A stretch of DNA of 64,000 nt from Sinorhizobium mexicanum (GTDB taxonomy: Bacteria; Pseudomonadota; Alphaproteobacteria; Rhizobiales; Rhizobiaceae): the NCBI RefSeq assembly GCF_013488225.1, contig NZ_CP041238.1, positions 2,133,501 to 2,197,500 of the forward strand. The letters run 5' to 3'. The notes under the pieces were generated by a model, which saw only the letters and a program-made list of their open reading frames with translations, was not told where the DNA came from and did not search any database. This document shows, in pieces, positions 1 through 9,178 of the stretch; positions within the stretch are counted from its first letter, which is position 1, and each line of letters begins with the position of its first letter. A program made the position numbers and the translations under genes.

Positions 1-485
1 TGCGCTCGCTCCCCAAACCGCATGAAGTGCTGATCGGTGCCCCCGGCTGGGCCTTGGCAATGGCAATTTCCGCCTGCCTGGCGCTTTGGTTGCGTGGAAA
101 CGGGGCGGCCCTCCACCTCAGGGACGTCCTGCTGCTCTACGCACTCGGCGGCCTGTTTGCCTGGCCGCTTTCGCTGTTTGCGGCGCGTTTTGCAGCACAA
201 GAACGAGAGGTCGAGACCCGCTTCTCGGCCTTTCTCCTGTGCCTCATCGCAGGTACGGTCGCTACGACGGCATGTCTCTTCACCTTCGACTACCGGATAT
301 TCTATGCGCAGTGGCATGCGGCCACGGGCACGCGCACATGGCTCTTCCAGTTCCTGTTCACGTTTCTCGCCGCCCTGTATCAGTTTCTGGTTCTGGGCGT
401 TCGGCTCTATCTGCCGTTCGGCCTCGTCGCCGTTGTCGCCGCGAGTCTTTGGCTGGCGCAATCGGACATGCGCCAACGGCGTTGA
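1..485 (+). CDS. Small integral membrane protein, 5' end just outside window
   Basis: Open from the first base. The frame reads RSLPKPHEV before the first in-window start candidate, the GTG at 27. Base 1 begins with TG followed by CGC, so an ATG whose A lies one base before the window is likely, giving about 161 residues. Several hydrophobic segments are visible (for example around GWALAMAISACLALWL, LLLYALGGLFAWPL and FLLCLIAGTVATTACLF), consistent with about four membrane passes. I do not recognise a named family. It ends about 60 bases before purB on the same strand, so co-transcription is possible. Function unknown. Confidence 0.75.
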   Translation, partial: RSLPKPHEVLIGAPGWALAMAISACLALWLRGNGAALHLRDVLLLYALGGLFAWPLSLFAARFAAQEREVETRFSAFLLCLIAGTVATTACLFTFDYRIFYAQWHAATGTRTWLFQFLFTFLAALYQFLVLGVRLYLPFGLVAVVAASLWLAQSDMRQRR

Positions 486-547
486 GCTTAAGCGCCATCT
501 TTGATAGACGCACAGCCATCCTTCACTGACGACGAAAGCTTAAGCCC

Positions 548-1849
548 ATGATCCCCCGTTACTCCCGGCCGGAAATGGTGGCCATTTGGTCGCCGGAAAC
601 GAAATTCCGCATCTGGTTCGAGATCGAGGCGCATGCCTGCGATGCCCTCGCCGAAATCGGTGTCATTCCCAAGGACGCGGCGAAGACGATCTGGGAAAAG
701 GGCGGCGCGGCAACGTTCGACGTTGCCCGGATCGATGAAATCGAGGCCGTCACCAAGCACGACGTCATCGCTTTCCTCACCCATCTGGCGGAATTCGTCG
801 GGCCGGACAGTCGTTTCGTCCATCAGGGCATGACCTCGTCGGACGTTCTCGATACCTGCTTCAACGTGCAGCTGGTTCGTGCGACGGACCTCTTGCTCGC
901 TGACCTCGACAAGCTGCTCGACGCCCTGAAACGCCGTGCCTTCGAGCACAAGGACACTGTCACCATCGGCCGGTCGCACGGTATCCACGCCGAGCCCACC
1001 ACCTTCGGCATCAAGCTGGCGCTTGCCTACGCGGAATTCGATCGCTGCAAGCAGCGCCTCATCGCTGCACGCGAGGAAGTTGCGACCGGTGCCATTTCCG
1101 GTGCTGTCGGCACCTTTGCCAACATCGACCCGCGGGTCGAGGAGCATGTCGCAAAGGCTCTCGGCCTGAAGCCGGAACCGGTCTCGACGCAGGTTATCCC
1201 GCGCGACCGCCATGCCATGTATTTCGCGACGCTCGGCGTCATTGCCTCCTCGATCGAGCGTCTGGCGACGGAAATCCGCCATCTGCAGCGCACGGAGGTG
1301 CTTGAAGCCGAGGAATATTTCTCCCCGGGCCAGAAGGGCTCCTCAGCCATGCCGCACAAGCGCAATCCGGTGCTGACGGAGAACCTGACCGGACTTGCCC
1401 GCATGGTCCGCGCCTTCGTCGTGCCGGCCATGGAAAATGTGGCGCTCTGGCATGAGCGCGATATTTCGCACTCCTCGGTCGAGCGCATGATCGGACCGGA
1501 CGCGACGGTGACGCTCGATTTCGCACTGGCCCGGCTGACCGGTGTGATCGACAAGTTGCTCGTCTATCCCGAGAACATGATGAAGAACTTGAACAAGTTC
1601 CGCGGTCTTGTTCACTCGCAGCGCGTGCTGCTCGCGCTCACCCAGGCCGGCGTTTCGCGCGAGGATGCCTACCGGCTCGTTCAACGCAACGCCATGAAGG
1701 TCTGGGAACAGGGCAAGGATTTCCTTGAGGAGTTGCTGGCCGACACTGAAGTTCGGGCCGCACTCTCGGAAGAGGAAATCCGCGAGAAATTCGATCTCGG
1801 TTACCACACCAAGCACGTCGACACGATCTTCAAGCGTGTCTTTGGCTGA
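548..1849 (+). CDS. purB: Adenylosuccinate lyase
   Basis: Cytosolic enzyme of the fumarase/aspartase superfamily. It splits SAICAR to AICAR plus fumarate in de novo purine synthesis, and adenylosuccinate to AMP plus fumarate. The 433-residue length is normal for bacterial PurB. Visible signatures are TSSDVLDT near residue 97, the catalytic-region IGRSHGIHAEPTTFG, and the superfamily signature GSSAMPHKRNP near residue 264. The ATG start gives MIPRYSRPEM, the usual N-terminus. It is one of five purine genes in the window, though about 5.4 kb from purC. Confidence 0.97.
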   Translation: MIPRYSRPEMVAIWSPETKFRIWFEIEAHACDALAEIGVIPKDAAKTIWEKGGAATFDVARIDEIEAVTKHDVIAFLTHLAEFVGPDSRFVHQGMTSSDVLDTCFNVQLVRATDLLLADLDKLLDALKRRAFEHKDTVTIGRSHGIHAEPTTFGIKLALAYAEFDRCKQRLIAAREEVATGAISGAVGTFANIDPRVEEHVAKALGLKPEPVSTQVIPRDRHAMYFATLGVIASSIERLATEIRHLQRTEVLEAEEYFSPGQKGSSAMPHKRNPVLTENLTGLARMVRAFVVPAMENVALWHERDISHSSVERMIGPDATVTLDFALARLTGVIDKLLVYPENMMKNLNKFRGLVHSQRVLLALTQAGVSREDAYRLVQRNAMKVWEQGKDFLEELLADTEVRAALSEEEIREKFDLGYHTKHVDTIFKRVFG

Positions 1850-2014
1850 TGCGAACGGGGCATCTTGTCCCGTTACAAGACACGGTGACGTTGTCGCGTG
1901 TTGTAAGCGCTCGCATTCGATGCAATTTGTTCGAGTGCGGGCGAGCTTATTAGCAAGTTATTCATAAGTGGTGTGAGAGCTTCCAGATCTGTCAAATCAG
2001 GTTTCGGGGAAGCC

Positions 2015-2323
2015 ATGACGTACAGGGACAGTGTTCAACGCGCATCACAGCGCACGCAGACGAAAATAACAGGCAAAGTTACATGCAAGTTCGGGTCGAG
2101 CAACGGGGTTGTTAGAGACCTCTCTGACGAGGGTATCTGTTTCCAACTCCTGTTCGACATCGGCGCCCAGACGGGACAGGAAGTCACGATTCAGAGTGAA
2201 GAGCTCGGCTATCTGACAGGGATTGTGCGCTGGTATCGCGGCGACAAGATCGGCATCAAACTCAAGCTCTCGTCGAACACCGCGGCGCAAATTTCGTCTT
2301 ACTATAAATTTTTCCGCCCGTGA
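2015..2323 (+). CDS. PilZ-domain protein
   Basis: A 102-residue single-domain protein. The ATG at 2015 is preferred over an in-frame GTG at 1973 because GGGGAAG lies just before it. The fold region shows VRDLSDEGICFQL near residue 34 and later GIVRWYRGDKIGIKL, matching the PilZ pattern (basic residues, then D/NxSxxG, then a late G..F/W block). The start of the domain has RTQTKITGKV rather than a clear RxxxR, so cyclic-di-GMP binding cannot be assumed. It lies about 1.7 kb from a GGDEF-EAL gene, but a link is only inference. Confidence 0.8.
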   Translation: MTYRDSVQRASQRTQTKITGKVTCKFGSSNGVVRDLSDEGICFQLLFDIGAQTGQEVTIQSEELGYLTGIVRWYRGDKIGIKLKLSSNTAAQISSYYKFFRP

Positions 2324-2369
2324 CAGTGGCCGCAGTCGTGCGGCGAGCCGGAAAATTCTCATAAAAACA

Positions 2370-2406
2370 ATCGCGGCGATCTTGGGTCATTCAAGATCGC
2401 CGCGAT
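2370..2406 (-). terminator. Intrinsic terminator of the DUF2189 gene
   Basis: A perfect 15-bp inverted repeat (2370-2384 with 2392-2406, 7-base loop). Read on the minus strand it is followed by TTGTTTTTA. It lies between the convergent PilZ gene and DUF2189 gene and suits the latter. Confidence 0.85.
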
Positions 2407-2426
2407 GTCTTTGGAGGACCCGCCGT

Positions 2427-3242
2427 TCAGGCCTTGCGGCCGGCAGGATCCGGTTCCACCATCTTCCGATAGAGATGCCATGTGGCGTGGCCAAAGATCG
2501 GCATGATGACGGCAAGGCCGACGAAGACCGGAATCGAGCCGATCACCAGTCCAGCCGCGATGATGAGGCCCCAGCAGGCGACCGGCACCGGATTGGTAAG
2601 CGTCGCGCGGATAGAGGTCTCGACGGCCGCGACGGCGCCGATATCGCGATCAAGCAGCAAGGGGAATGAAACCACGCTGATCGAGAGCACGATCACGGCG
2701 AAGACAAACCCGACGGCATTGCCGACAACGATGAGATTCCAACCCTCTTGCGTGCCGATAATGCCGTTCCAGAAGGCTGCAATCGACATCGGTGGCACCG
2801 TTCCGAAAATCCTCACATAAAGCGCCTGTGCAACCAGAAGCCAGGCAATGAAGATAACGAACAACATGGCGGCGACCGCTAAAATCGAGGGCAGCGCCGG
2901 CGAGCGGTGCAGTCGCAAGGCGTGCGGCCATGACGCATCCATGCCCAATTCACGGCGGCGGCTGATCTCGTAGAGGCCGATTGCCGCGACAGGACCGATG
3001 AGGGCGAAGCCGGAAGCAAGCGGATAGAGCAACGGCAGCATGTTTGCGCCCGCGCTCCAGGTTATCAGCACCGCACCGGCAATAGGGTATATCAAGCACA
3101 AGAAAACATAATGCGACGGCTTCTCGCGAAAATCATTCAGTCCGAGACGCAACGCGTCAAACACATCCGCAATGCCAATCTTTCGTATTCCGGGATGCGA
3201 GACTCTCGCATTCGCCCCCGACAGGACATGGAAGGTTGTCAT
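2427..3242 (-). CDS. DUF2189 multi-pass membrane protein
   Basis: 271 residues starting MTTFHVLSG. After a soluble N-terminus of about 45 residues (KIGIADVFDALRLGLNDF, the usual DUF2189 opening) come about six hydrophobic segments, including VFLCLIYPIAGAVLITW, ALIGPVAAIGLYEIS and LFVIFIAWLLVAQAL. The RRRELG motif follows the second or third segment, as is typical of the family. The family is widespread in proteobacteria with no established biochemical role. It is divergently oriented to the hydrolase gene at 3401 and has its own terminator. Confidence 0.85.
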   Translation of the reverse strand: MTTFHVLSGANARVSHPGIRKIGIADVFDALRLGLNDFREKPSHYVFLCLIYPIAGAVLITWSAGANMLPLLYPLASGFALIGPVAAIGLYEISRRRELGMDASWPHALRLHRSPALPSILAVAAMLFVIFIAWLLVAQALYVRIFGTVPPMSIAAFWNGIIGTQEGWNLIVVGNAVGFVFAVIVLSISVVSFPLLLDRDIGAVAAVETSIRATLTNPVPVACWGLIIAAGLVIGSIPVFVGLAVIMPIFGHATWHLYRKMVEPDPAGRKA

Positions 3243-3400
3243 GGCTCACACTCCTCAACGAACCAGAGCGGCCACGGACTCGCGACAACGGTGAAACTAG
3301 CCGCTGTCAACCGCGACCGGCATTTCGATTATACAGAAAATGCGGCCTCTGTCGCCTGTGCCTTGACTTCGGCGCTTTTCACCTCCAAATCGCCGCAATC

Positions 3401-3955
3401 ATGAAGATTTCAGAAGCTGACATCCTGATCGTGCCGGGCTACACCAATTCCGGCCCGGAGCATTGGCAAACCCGCTGGGAGCGAAAGCTCTCGACGGCGC
3501 GCCGTGTCGAGCAGGCCGAATGGTCGAAGCCCGTGCGCGAGGATTGGGTGGCGCGGATGGTCGAGGCAGTCAATGCCGCGCCAAGGCCGGTCGTGATCGT
3601 CGCGCATTCCCTGGGTGTCGCCACAGCGATCCATGCCCTGCCCCATTGCGCGAAGAAGATCGCAGGCGCCTTCCTGGTCGCGCCGCCGGACGTCGCCAAT
3701 CCCAAGATCCGCCCGAAGCATCTGATGACCTTCGGCCCCTACCCGCGCGACCCTCTGCCCTTCCCGTCGCTGATGGTGGCAAGCCGCAACGATCCCTTCG
3801 GGTCCTACGAGCACGCCGGAGACATCGCCAACGCCTGGGGTGCGTTCTTGGTCGATGCCGGCGAAGCCGGGCACATCAACGCGGAATCGGGTCACGGCCC
3901 TTGGCCCGAGGGTACGATGGTCTTTGCCCAGTTCCTCAGCCGGCTGCGGCCGTAG
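3401..3955 (+). CDS. RBBP9/YdeN-family alpha/beta hydrolase
   Basis: 184 residues. The frame is open upstream to 3236, but the ATG at 3401 begins the conserved strand ADILIVPGYTNSGPEHWQ, so that start is chosen. The nucleophile elbow is AHSLG (Ser near residue 70). The acid is probably Asp in SRNDPFG near residue 128, and the base His is in GHINAESGHGPWPEG. These are the hallmarks of the RBBP9/YdeN family of small serine hydrolases. The physiological substrate is unknown. It is a single-gene unit divergent from DUF2189, with no signal peptide. Confidence 0.88.
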   Translation: MKISEADILIVPGYTNSGPEHWQTRWERKLSTARRVEQAEWSKPVREDWVARMVEAVNAAPRPVVIVAHSLGVATAIHALPHCAKKIAGAFLVAPPDVANPKIRPKHLMTFGPYPRDPLPFPSLMVASRNDPFGSYEHAGDIANAWGAFLVDAGEAGHINAESGHGPWPEGTMVFAQFLSRLRP

Positions 3956-4041
3956 AGCGTGGAGCGGCGAGCGCGCGCCATTAATCCGAATTTCATTGCT
4001 GCAGATCATCATCGGCTTGCAACCCTCAGGATCCGGGATAA

Positions 4042-6573
4042 GTGACCGAGCCGCACGAACCGATCGACACCGGCAATAGGCCGACGACACAAGACAGCCT
4101 GGTGCCGGACGCGATAGATCAAGTCCCGGCGGGTATGATCCTTGTCGGCGCAGGCGATGCCATACGCGCGGCCAACGCGCCCGCCCTCCGGCTGCTCGGG
4201 CGGACGGCTGAAGAAGTCATCGGCGCACCGATCGCCGCATTCGTTCACGGTGGAGATCTTCCAGTAATCGTTGCGTTGGAGGGGGCGCAGCCTGCGGTCA
4301 TCCGCTTCCTCGGTAAATCAGGCACGCTTTCCATGCTCGTTTGCCTCACCCGTCTGCCGGCACCGGGAACCGACGCGACGACGATACTGACAATGCTTCC
4401 GGCCGACAGCCTCGTTTCCGAAATCGCAAGCCTGCGCAAGGACGAGACACGTTGGAAATATGCCCTTGAAAGCGCCTTGGAAGGCGTCTGGGATCACGAC
4501 TTCGAAACCGGCAATCTGTTCTATTCGTCGACCTGGCGGCGTCTGCGAGGGTTGGCGGATGACGCGGAGGTCGACGGCACGCTGGACAAATGGATCGAAA
4601 ATGTCCATCCGGACGACCGCGCGCACGTTCTCGCCTGCATCGCGCGGCAAGACTCCGGCGAAGTCCAGTTCAACACATTCCAATACCGGGAGCGCCATGC
4701 GGACGGACGCTGGGTCTGGATCGAGAGCCGCGGCGCATCGGTCGCTTATGGGCCCGACGGCAAGCCATGCCGCATCATCGGCACCGATACCGACATAACC
4801 GCACGCAAGGAAGCGGAGGCCCGGCTCGCGGAGGTTTCGCGCCGCCTGCAATTGGCGCTCGACATTTCGAAGATCGGCGTCTTCGAGCACAATCTCGATA
4901 CCGGCGTTTCGCACTGGGACGAGGCCATGTTCAGGATGTATGGCCTGGACCCTGCCGGCCAAGCGCCCTCGTCTGCCGGTTGGGAGAGCGTTTTGCACCC
5001 GGAGGACAAAGCCGCCGCGATCGGACGCGTCGACGATGCGATCGCCAGCCGCACGCCCTTCACCAACGCGTTCCGCATTATCAGGCCCGATGGAGCCGTT
5101 CGCCACATTCGCTCGAATGCCGCGTTTCATACTGATCTCAACGGCGCAACGAGGCTCGTTGGCGCCAATTGGGACGTGACGGATGATATCGCCCTGCAGG
5201 AGGAGCTGAGGCGGGCAAAATCCGTTGCCGAGGCGCGCAACTGTGAACTTGAGGCGGCGCGCGTCAGCATCGAGTACAACGCGCTGCACGATCATCTGAC
5301 GGACTTGCCGAACCGCCGCTATCTTGATCGGATCCTGTCGGAGGCGCGCGTCGTCAACGCCATTCTTCATCTCGATCTGGATCGCTTTAAGCAGATCAAC
5401 GATACGCTCGGCCACCAGGCCGGAGACGCCATGCTTATTCATGCTGCGACCGTACTGAGGTCACACGCCGAGAGCGACGATTTCATCGCTCGCATCGGTG
5501 GCGACGAATTCGTCATCGTATGCCGCAGCGGCCGGGGTTCGATGCAACTCGCAGAGCTTGCCGGGCGCATCATCCAGGCATTTCGCCGTCCCGTCCCCTA
5601 CGCCGATCAATTATGCCGCCTCGGCGCGAGCATCGGCGTTGCCCTGGACGAAGGCAGGCTTACCGATCCCAGGCAGCTCTTGATGGACGCCGACATCGCC
5701 CTTTATCGCGCCAAGAGCCTCGGCCGAGACCGGTTCGAACTCTTTTCCGACGAGATGCAGAACCAGATTCTGACCGCCAAGCGGATCGGCGACGAGCTCC
5801 GCGAGGCGCTCGAAAAAGGGCAGTTCGTTCCTTATTACCAGCCGCAGTTCGACGCCCGAACGCTGGAAGTCACGGGCGTCGAAACCCTGGTGCGTTGGAA
5901 CCATCCGCACCGCGGCGTGCTGGTGCCCATGCAATTCCTGAAAGTCGCCGAAGACATCAATCTTCTCGCAGCAATAGACCGGACGGTGGTCGAAATGGCT
6001 TACGCCGACTTTCAAAGCTGGCAGCGCCAAGGGCTCGCGGTCCCCAAGATTTCGGTCAATATCTCCTCACGCCGCCTGCGGGACCCTCAGCTTGTCTCTG
6101 ACCTGCGACAGATGAACATCCCCCATGGCGTCATGTCGTTCGAGCTGCTTGAGTCGATCTTTCTCGACGAGTTCGAGGACGAAGTTGCGGAAACGATCGC
6201 GGCCTTGAACGAACTCGGCATCGACATCGAGATTGATGATTTTGGTACCGGTCACGCGTCGATCATCGGACTCCTCAAACTCAACCCGGCGCGCCTGAAG
6301 ATCGATCGCGCCTTGGTAGGGCCGGTCACGGAAAACAGCAAACAGCAAAAGCTGGTGCGTGCCATCATCGACATCGGCCATTCGTTGAATATCAAGGTGG
6401 TAGCCGAAGGGGTCGAAACGTGGGCCCACGCCGCGCTTCTCGCCGATCTCGGCTGCGACGTCCTGCAAGGCTATGCTCTGGCGAAACCCATGAGCCGGCA
6501 GGATTTCGAGAAAATGGCCCAAGGCGGCTTCAACGTGTCGCGCATCTTTTCTGAAGCGCGCCGGATACGGTGA
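4042..6573 (+). CDS. PAS-GGDEF-EAL cyclic-di-GMP signalling protein
   Basis: 843 residues, GTG start. Order: an N-terminal PAS-like segment (about 15-110), a second PAS with PAC (about 135-260, ending RIIGTDTDITARKEAEA), a third PAS/PAC (about 270-390), GGDEF (about 410-570) and EAL (about 585-830). The cyclase signature is an intact GGDEF at 486-490. The RxxD inhibitory site upstream is replaced by ESDD, so product inhibition is probably lost. The EAL signature reads ETL (614-616), with EIDDFGTG (DD at 732-733) and VAEGVET retained, so phosphodiesterase activity is plausible. No membrane segment, so it should be a cytosolic sensor. The ligand for the PAS domains is unknown. Confidence 0.93.
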   Translation: MTEPHEPIDTGNRPTTQDSLVPDAIDQVPAGMILVGAGDAIRAANAPALRLLGRTAEEVIGAPIAAFVHGGDLPVIVALEGAQPAVIRFLGKSGTLSMLVCLTRLPAPGTDATTILTMLPADSLVSEIASLRKDETRWKYALESALEGVWDHDFETGNLFYSSTWRRLRGLADDAEVDGTLDKWIENVHPDDRAHVLACIARQDSGEVQFNTFQYRERHADGRWVWIESRGASVAYGPDGKPCRIIGTDTDITARKEAEARLAEVSRRLQLALDISKIGVFEHNLDTGVSHWDEAMFRMYGLDPAGQAPSSAGWESVLHPEDKAAAIGRVDDAIASRTPFTNAFRIIRPDGAVRHIRSNAAFHTDLNGATRLVGANWDVTDDIALQEELRRAKSVAEARNCELEAARVSIEYNALHDHLTDLPNRRYLDRILSEARVVNAILHLDLDRFKQINDTLGHQAGDAMLIHAATVLRSHAESDDFIARIGGDEFVIVCRSGRGSMQLAELAGRIIQAFRRPVPYADQLCRLGASIGVALDEGRLTDPRQLLMDADIALYRAKSLGRDRFELFSDEMQNQILTAKRIGDELREALEKGQFVPYYQPQFDARTLEVTGVETLVRWNHPHRGVLVPMQFLKVAEDINLLAAIDRTVVEMAYADFQSWQRQGLAVPKISVNISSRRLRDPQLVSDLRQMNIPHGVMSFELLESIFLDEFEDEVAETIAALNELGIDIEIDDFGTGHASIIGLLKLNPARLKIDRALVGPVTENSKQQKLVRAIIDIGHSLNIKVVAEGVETWAHAALLADLGCDVLQGYALAKPMSRQDFEKMAQGGFNVSRIFSEARRIR

Positions 6574-6608
6574 CGGCATTCTGCAATTCCAGCGTCAGGC
6601 GCCGGGAC

Positions 6609-6641
6609 AAAAAAAGCCGCCCGATTTTGCTGCCGGGCGGC
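6609..6641. terminator. Bidirectional terminator between the GGDEF-EAL and zeta-subunit genes
   Basis: An 8-bp GC stem (GCCGCCCG with CGGGCGGC) and a 10-base loop. It is followed on the minus strand by seven T and on the plus strand by a shorter T-rich stretch. It serves two convergent genes. Confidence 0.85.
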
Positions 6642-6667
6642 GCGTTTCTTTTTCTTGGGCTGCAGGA

Positions 6668-6982
6668 TCAGTTGTTCTGAACCTGCTCTATCGCTTGGGC
6701 GAGAAACTCCATCATCCGCAACCGGATTTCGTCTTCCGACTTTAGGACGCCGGCAGCGTCGAAATCGGCCTTGATCTTGCGCGCCACGTCTTCGTGGCCG
6801 GTCGCCGCGAGGTCGATGGTAATGATTTCCGTCGCGTAGGCTTCCGGATCGGCCTTGTTCAAGAGACCTGCGGCCCAAAGACCGAGCAGTCTGTTGCGGC
6901 GAGCTTCCGCCTTGAACTTCAGCTCTGCGTCCAGTGCAAACTTCGCTTCGAAGCCCTTTTCGCGGTCCTGCATCGTCGTCAT
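6668..6982 (-). CDS. F1Fo-ATPase inhibitor zeta subunit (DUF1476)
   Basis: 104 residues starting MTTMQDREKGFEAKF. The opening REKGFEAKFALDAELKF with ARRNRLLGLWAA downstream is the DUF1476 pattern. In alphaproteobacteria this family is the zeta subunit that blocks ATP hydrolysis by F1-ATPase through its N-terminal segment. All helical, cytosolic. A strong Shine-Dalgarno (GAGGGAGAA) lies upstream. It is divergent from purC, a layout that could allow shared control, although that is inference. Confidence 0.9.
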   Translation of the reverse strand: MTTMQDREKGFEAKFALDAELKFKAEARRNRLLGLWAAGLLNKADPEAYATEIITIDLAATGHEDVARKIKADFDAAGVLKSEDEIRLRMMEFLAQAIEQVQNN

Positions 6983-7207
6983 AAGCTATTCTCCCTCAGA
7001 ATTCCTTGCCGGAAACAGTTATCGCTATAAACCAAAACACAGTGCAATGCGAAGTTTTCGCCTTTGGTGACTTTCATGATACCCTAATCTAAATCGGGGG
7101 ATGGGAAGATACGCCGATTGTGAAATGCGTTCTTTTCAGATATGGACCCGCTGAGAAAATTCCAATTGCGCGACCCAAGAGCGCCACCAACCACAGAGAC
7201 AAATTCC

Positions 7208-7972
7208 ATGAATCGTCGCCGCCGTATCTACGAGGGCAAGGCCAAGATCCTTTACGAGGGTCCGGAACCGGGCACGCTGATCCAGTTTTTCAAGGATGAC
7301 GCGACCGCTTTCAACAAGAAGAAGCATGACGTCATCGACGGTAAGGGTGTTCTGAATAACCGGATCTCCGAGTACATCTTCACGCATCTCAACAAGATCG
7401 GCATTCCGACGCATTTTATCCGCCGCCTGAACATGCGCGAGCAGTTGATCAAGGAAGTGGAAATCATTCCGCTCGAGATCGTCGTGCGCAACGTCGCCGC
7501 CGGTTCGCTTGCGAAGCGCCTCGGCATCGAGGAAGGCACTGTGCTGCCGCGCTCGATCATCGAATTCTACTACAAGGCCGACGCGCTCGACGACCCGATG
7601 GTGTCCGAAGAGCACATCACCGCCTTCGGGTGGGCAAGCCCGCAGGAACTTGATGACATCATGGCGCTTGCCATCCGCATCAATGATTTCCTCTCCGGTC
7701 TCTTCCTCGGCGTCGGCATCCAGCTCGTTGATTTCAAGATCGAGTGCGGACGCCTGTTTGAAGGCGACATGATGCGCATCGTCCTCGCCGATGAGATTTC
7801 TCCGGATAGCTGCCGCCTTTGGGACGTCGAAACCAAGGAAAAGATGGACAAGGACCGGTTCCGCCGTGACATGGGCGGTCTCGTCGAAGCCTATCAGGAG
7901 GTGGCGCGCCGCCTCGGCATCATCAACGAGAACGAGCCGCCGCGCGGTTCTGGCCCGGTGTTGGTCAAGTAA
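7208..7972 (+). CDS. purC: SAICAR synthetase
   Basis: Phosphoribosylaminoimidazole-succinocarboxamide synthase: ATP-dependent coupling of aspartate to CAIR. 254 residues from the ATG at 7208 ([13 protein letters not shown]); an in-frame ATG at 7142 would add 22 unconserved residues. Family features are YEGKAKILY near the start, [23 protein letters not shown] and the C-terminal [10 protein letters not shown]. It is first in a purC-purS-purQ run; purS follows after 17 bases, suggesting one transcript. Confidence 0.97.
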   Translation: MNRRRRIYEGKAKILYEGPEPGTLIQFFKDDATAFNKKKHDVIDGKGVLNNRISEYIFTHLNKIGIPTHFIRRLNMREQLIKEVEIIPLEIVVRNVAAGSLAKRLGIEEGTVLPRSIIEFYYKADALDDPMVSEEHITAFGWASPQELDDIMALAIRINDFLSGLFLGVGIQLVDFKIECGRLFEGDMMRIVLADEISPDSCRLWDVETKEKMDKDRFRRDMGGLVEAYQEVARRLGIINENEPPRGSGPVLVK

Positions 7973-7989
7973 TTTCGGGGATAAGCGAA

Positions 7990-8232
7990 GTGATCAAAGC
8001 ACGTGTAACCGTGACGCTCAAAAACGGTGTTCTCGATCCTCAGGGCAAGGCAATCGAGGGTGCGCTCGGGGCGCTCGGGTTCAACGGCATCGGCCAGGTT
8101 CGTCAGGGCAAGGTCTTCGATCTGCAGATCGAAACGGCAGACAAGGCCAAGGCGGAAGCCGACCTCAAGGCCATGTGCGAGAAGCTGCTGGCCAACACTG
8201 TCATTGAAAACTACACCATCTCCCTCGCCTGA
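7990..8232 (+). CDS. purS: FGAM synthase subunit PurS
   Basis: 80 residues with a GTG start (MIKARVTVTLKNGVLDPQGK). PurS is the small subunit that bridges PurL and PurQ in the three-protein formylglycinamidine ribonucleotide synthase. The LDPQGKAIEGALGALGF and IENYTI segments match the family at its usual length. It is tightly linked to purC upstream. A 220-base gap carrying a repeat separates it from purQ. Confidence 0.95.
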   Translation: MIKARVTVTLKNGVLDPQGKAIEGALGALGFNGIGQVRQGKVFDLQIETADKAKAEADLKAMCEKLLANTVIENYTISLA

Positions 8233-8277
8233 CGGCGGGGGAATGGCCTTCGCTGGTGATCCGCTGGTCGCCCGCCC

Positions 8278-8383
8278 TGCAGCGTGCCTCTTTAGATCGA
8301 CCTCGATTTAAGGACAAAGGCACGCAGTAATTCAAAGTGCTACCGCGACCCTTGCGCGCCCGATGAGACGCGCGGCGCTGTAG
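8278..8383. repeat. Composite palindromic repeat (family A) between purS and purQ
   Basis: Two adjacent imperfect palindromes: the first around GATCGACCTCGATTTAAGGA, ending with GCACGCAG; the second from CTACCGCGACCCTTGCGCG to GCGCGGCGCTGTAG. Related partial copies occur at 12701, 23226, 31050, 42907 and 62165. It is an intergenic mosaic-type element of rhizobia and splits the otherwise compact purC-purS-purQ cluster. Confidence 0.8.
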
Positions 8384-8451
8384 GTCCACTGCGCATTGAA
8401 ACCGCCTCGACCTGCTCAGGCGCCGAGGCCAAGGCAAGGTATGAACGTCCC

Positions 8452-9123
8452 ATGAAGTCTGCCGTCGTCCAGCTCCCCGGTCTCAACCGCGATCGCGACA
8501 TGATCGCGGCGCTCACCAAGATCTCCGGCCATAAGCCTGTGACCGTTTGGCAGACGGAAACGGAAATTCCGGATGTCGACCTGATCGTCATACCCGGTGG
8601 CTTTTCCTATGGCGACTATCTGCGCTGCGGTGCAATCGCCGCGCGCATGCCGGTGATGCAGGCGATCAAGGCCAAGGCCGATCAAGGCGTCAAGGTTCTC
8701 GGCGTCTGCAACGGCTTCCAGATCTTGCTTGAAGCGGGCCTCTTGCCCGGCGCCCTGATGCGCAATGCTTCGCTGAAGTTCGTCTGCCGCGAGGTGAAGC
8801 TCGAAGTGGTCAACGCCGACACGTATTTCACGCGCGCCTATTCGAAGGGACAGGTCATCCGCAGCCCTGTTGCCCATCATGACGGCAACTATTTCGCCGA
8901 TGCAGAGACACTGAAGGCGATCGAGGGCAGCGGTCAGGTCGTGTTCCGTTACGCCGAAGGCACCAATCCGAACGGATCGATCAACGACATTGCCGGCGTC
9001 ATGAATGCGAAGGGCAACGTGCTCGGGATGATGCCGCATCCGGAAAACCTGATCGAGGCGGCACATGGCGGCTCGGACGGACGCGGGATCTTCGCCTCCG
9101 CCCTCGACGTAATCGCTGCTTAA
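8452..9123 (+). CDS. purQ: FGAM synthase glutaminase subunit PurQ
   Basis: 223 residues, class I glutamine amidotransferase. It releases ammonia from glutamine for PurL. The nucleophile Cys is in GVCNGFQ near residue 86, and the His/Glu pair is in MMPHPEN near residue 195. The oxyanion-type motif [14 protein letters not shown] is intact. The ATG at 8452 begins [16 protein letters not shown], the standard N-terminus. It acts with PurS and PurL of the same window. Confidence 0.97.
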   Translation: MKSAVVQLPGLNRDRDMIAALTKISGHKPVTVWQTETEIPDVDLIVIPGGFSYGDYLRCGAIAARMPVMQAIKAKADQGVKVLGVCNGFQILLEAGLLPGALMRNASLKFVCREVKLEVVNADTYFTRAYSKGQVIRSPVAHHDGNYFADAETLKAIEGSGQVVFRYAEGTNPNGSINDIAGVMNAKGNVLGMMPHPENLIEAAHGGSDGRGIFASALDVIAA

Positions 9124-9178
9124 CCATCGCGCTGATAGAAGACGGCCTCCCGCCACCGCCCGACGATCGAGACCGCCG

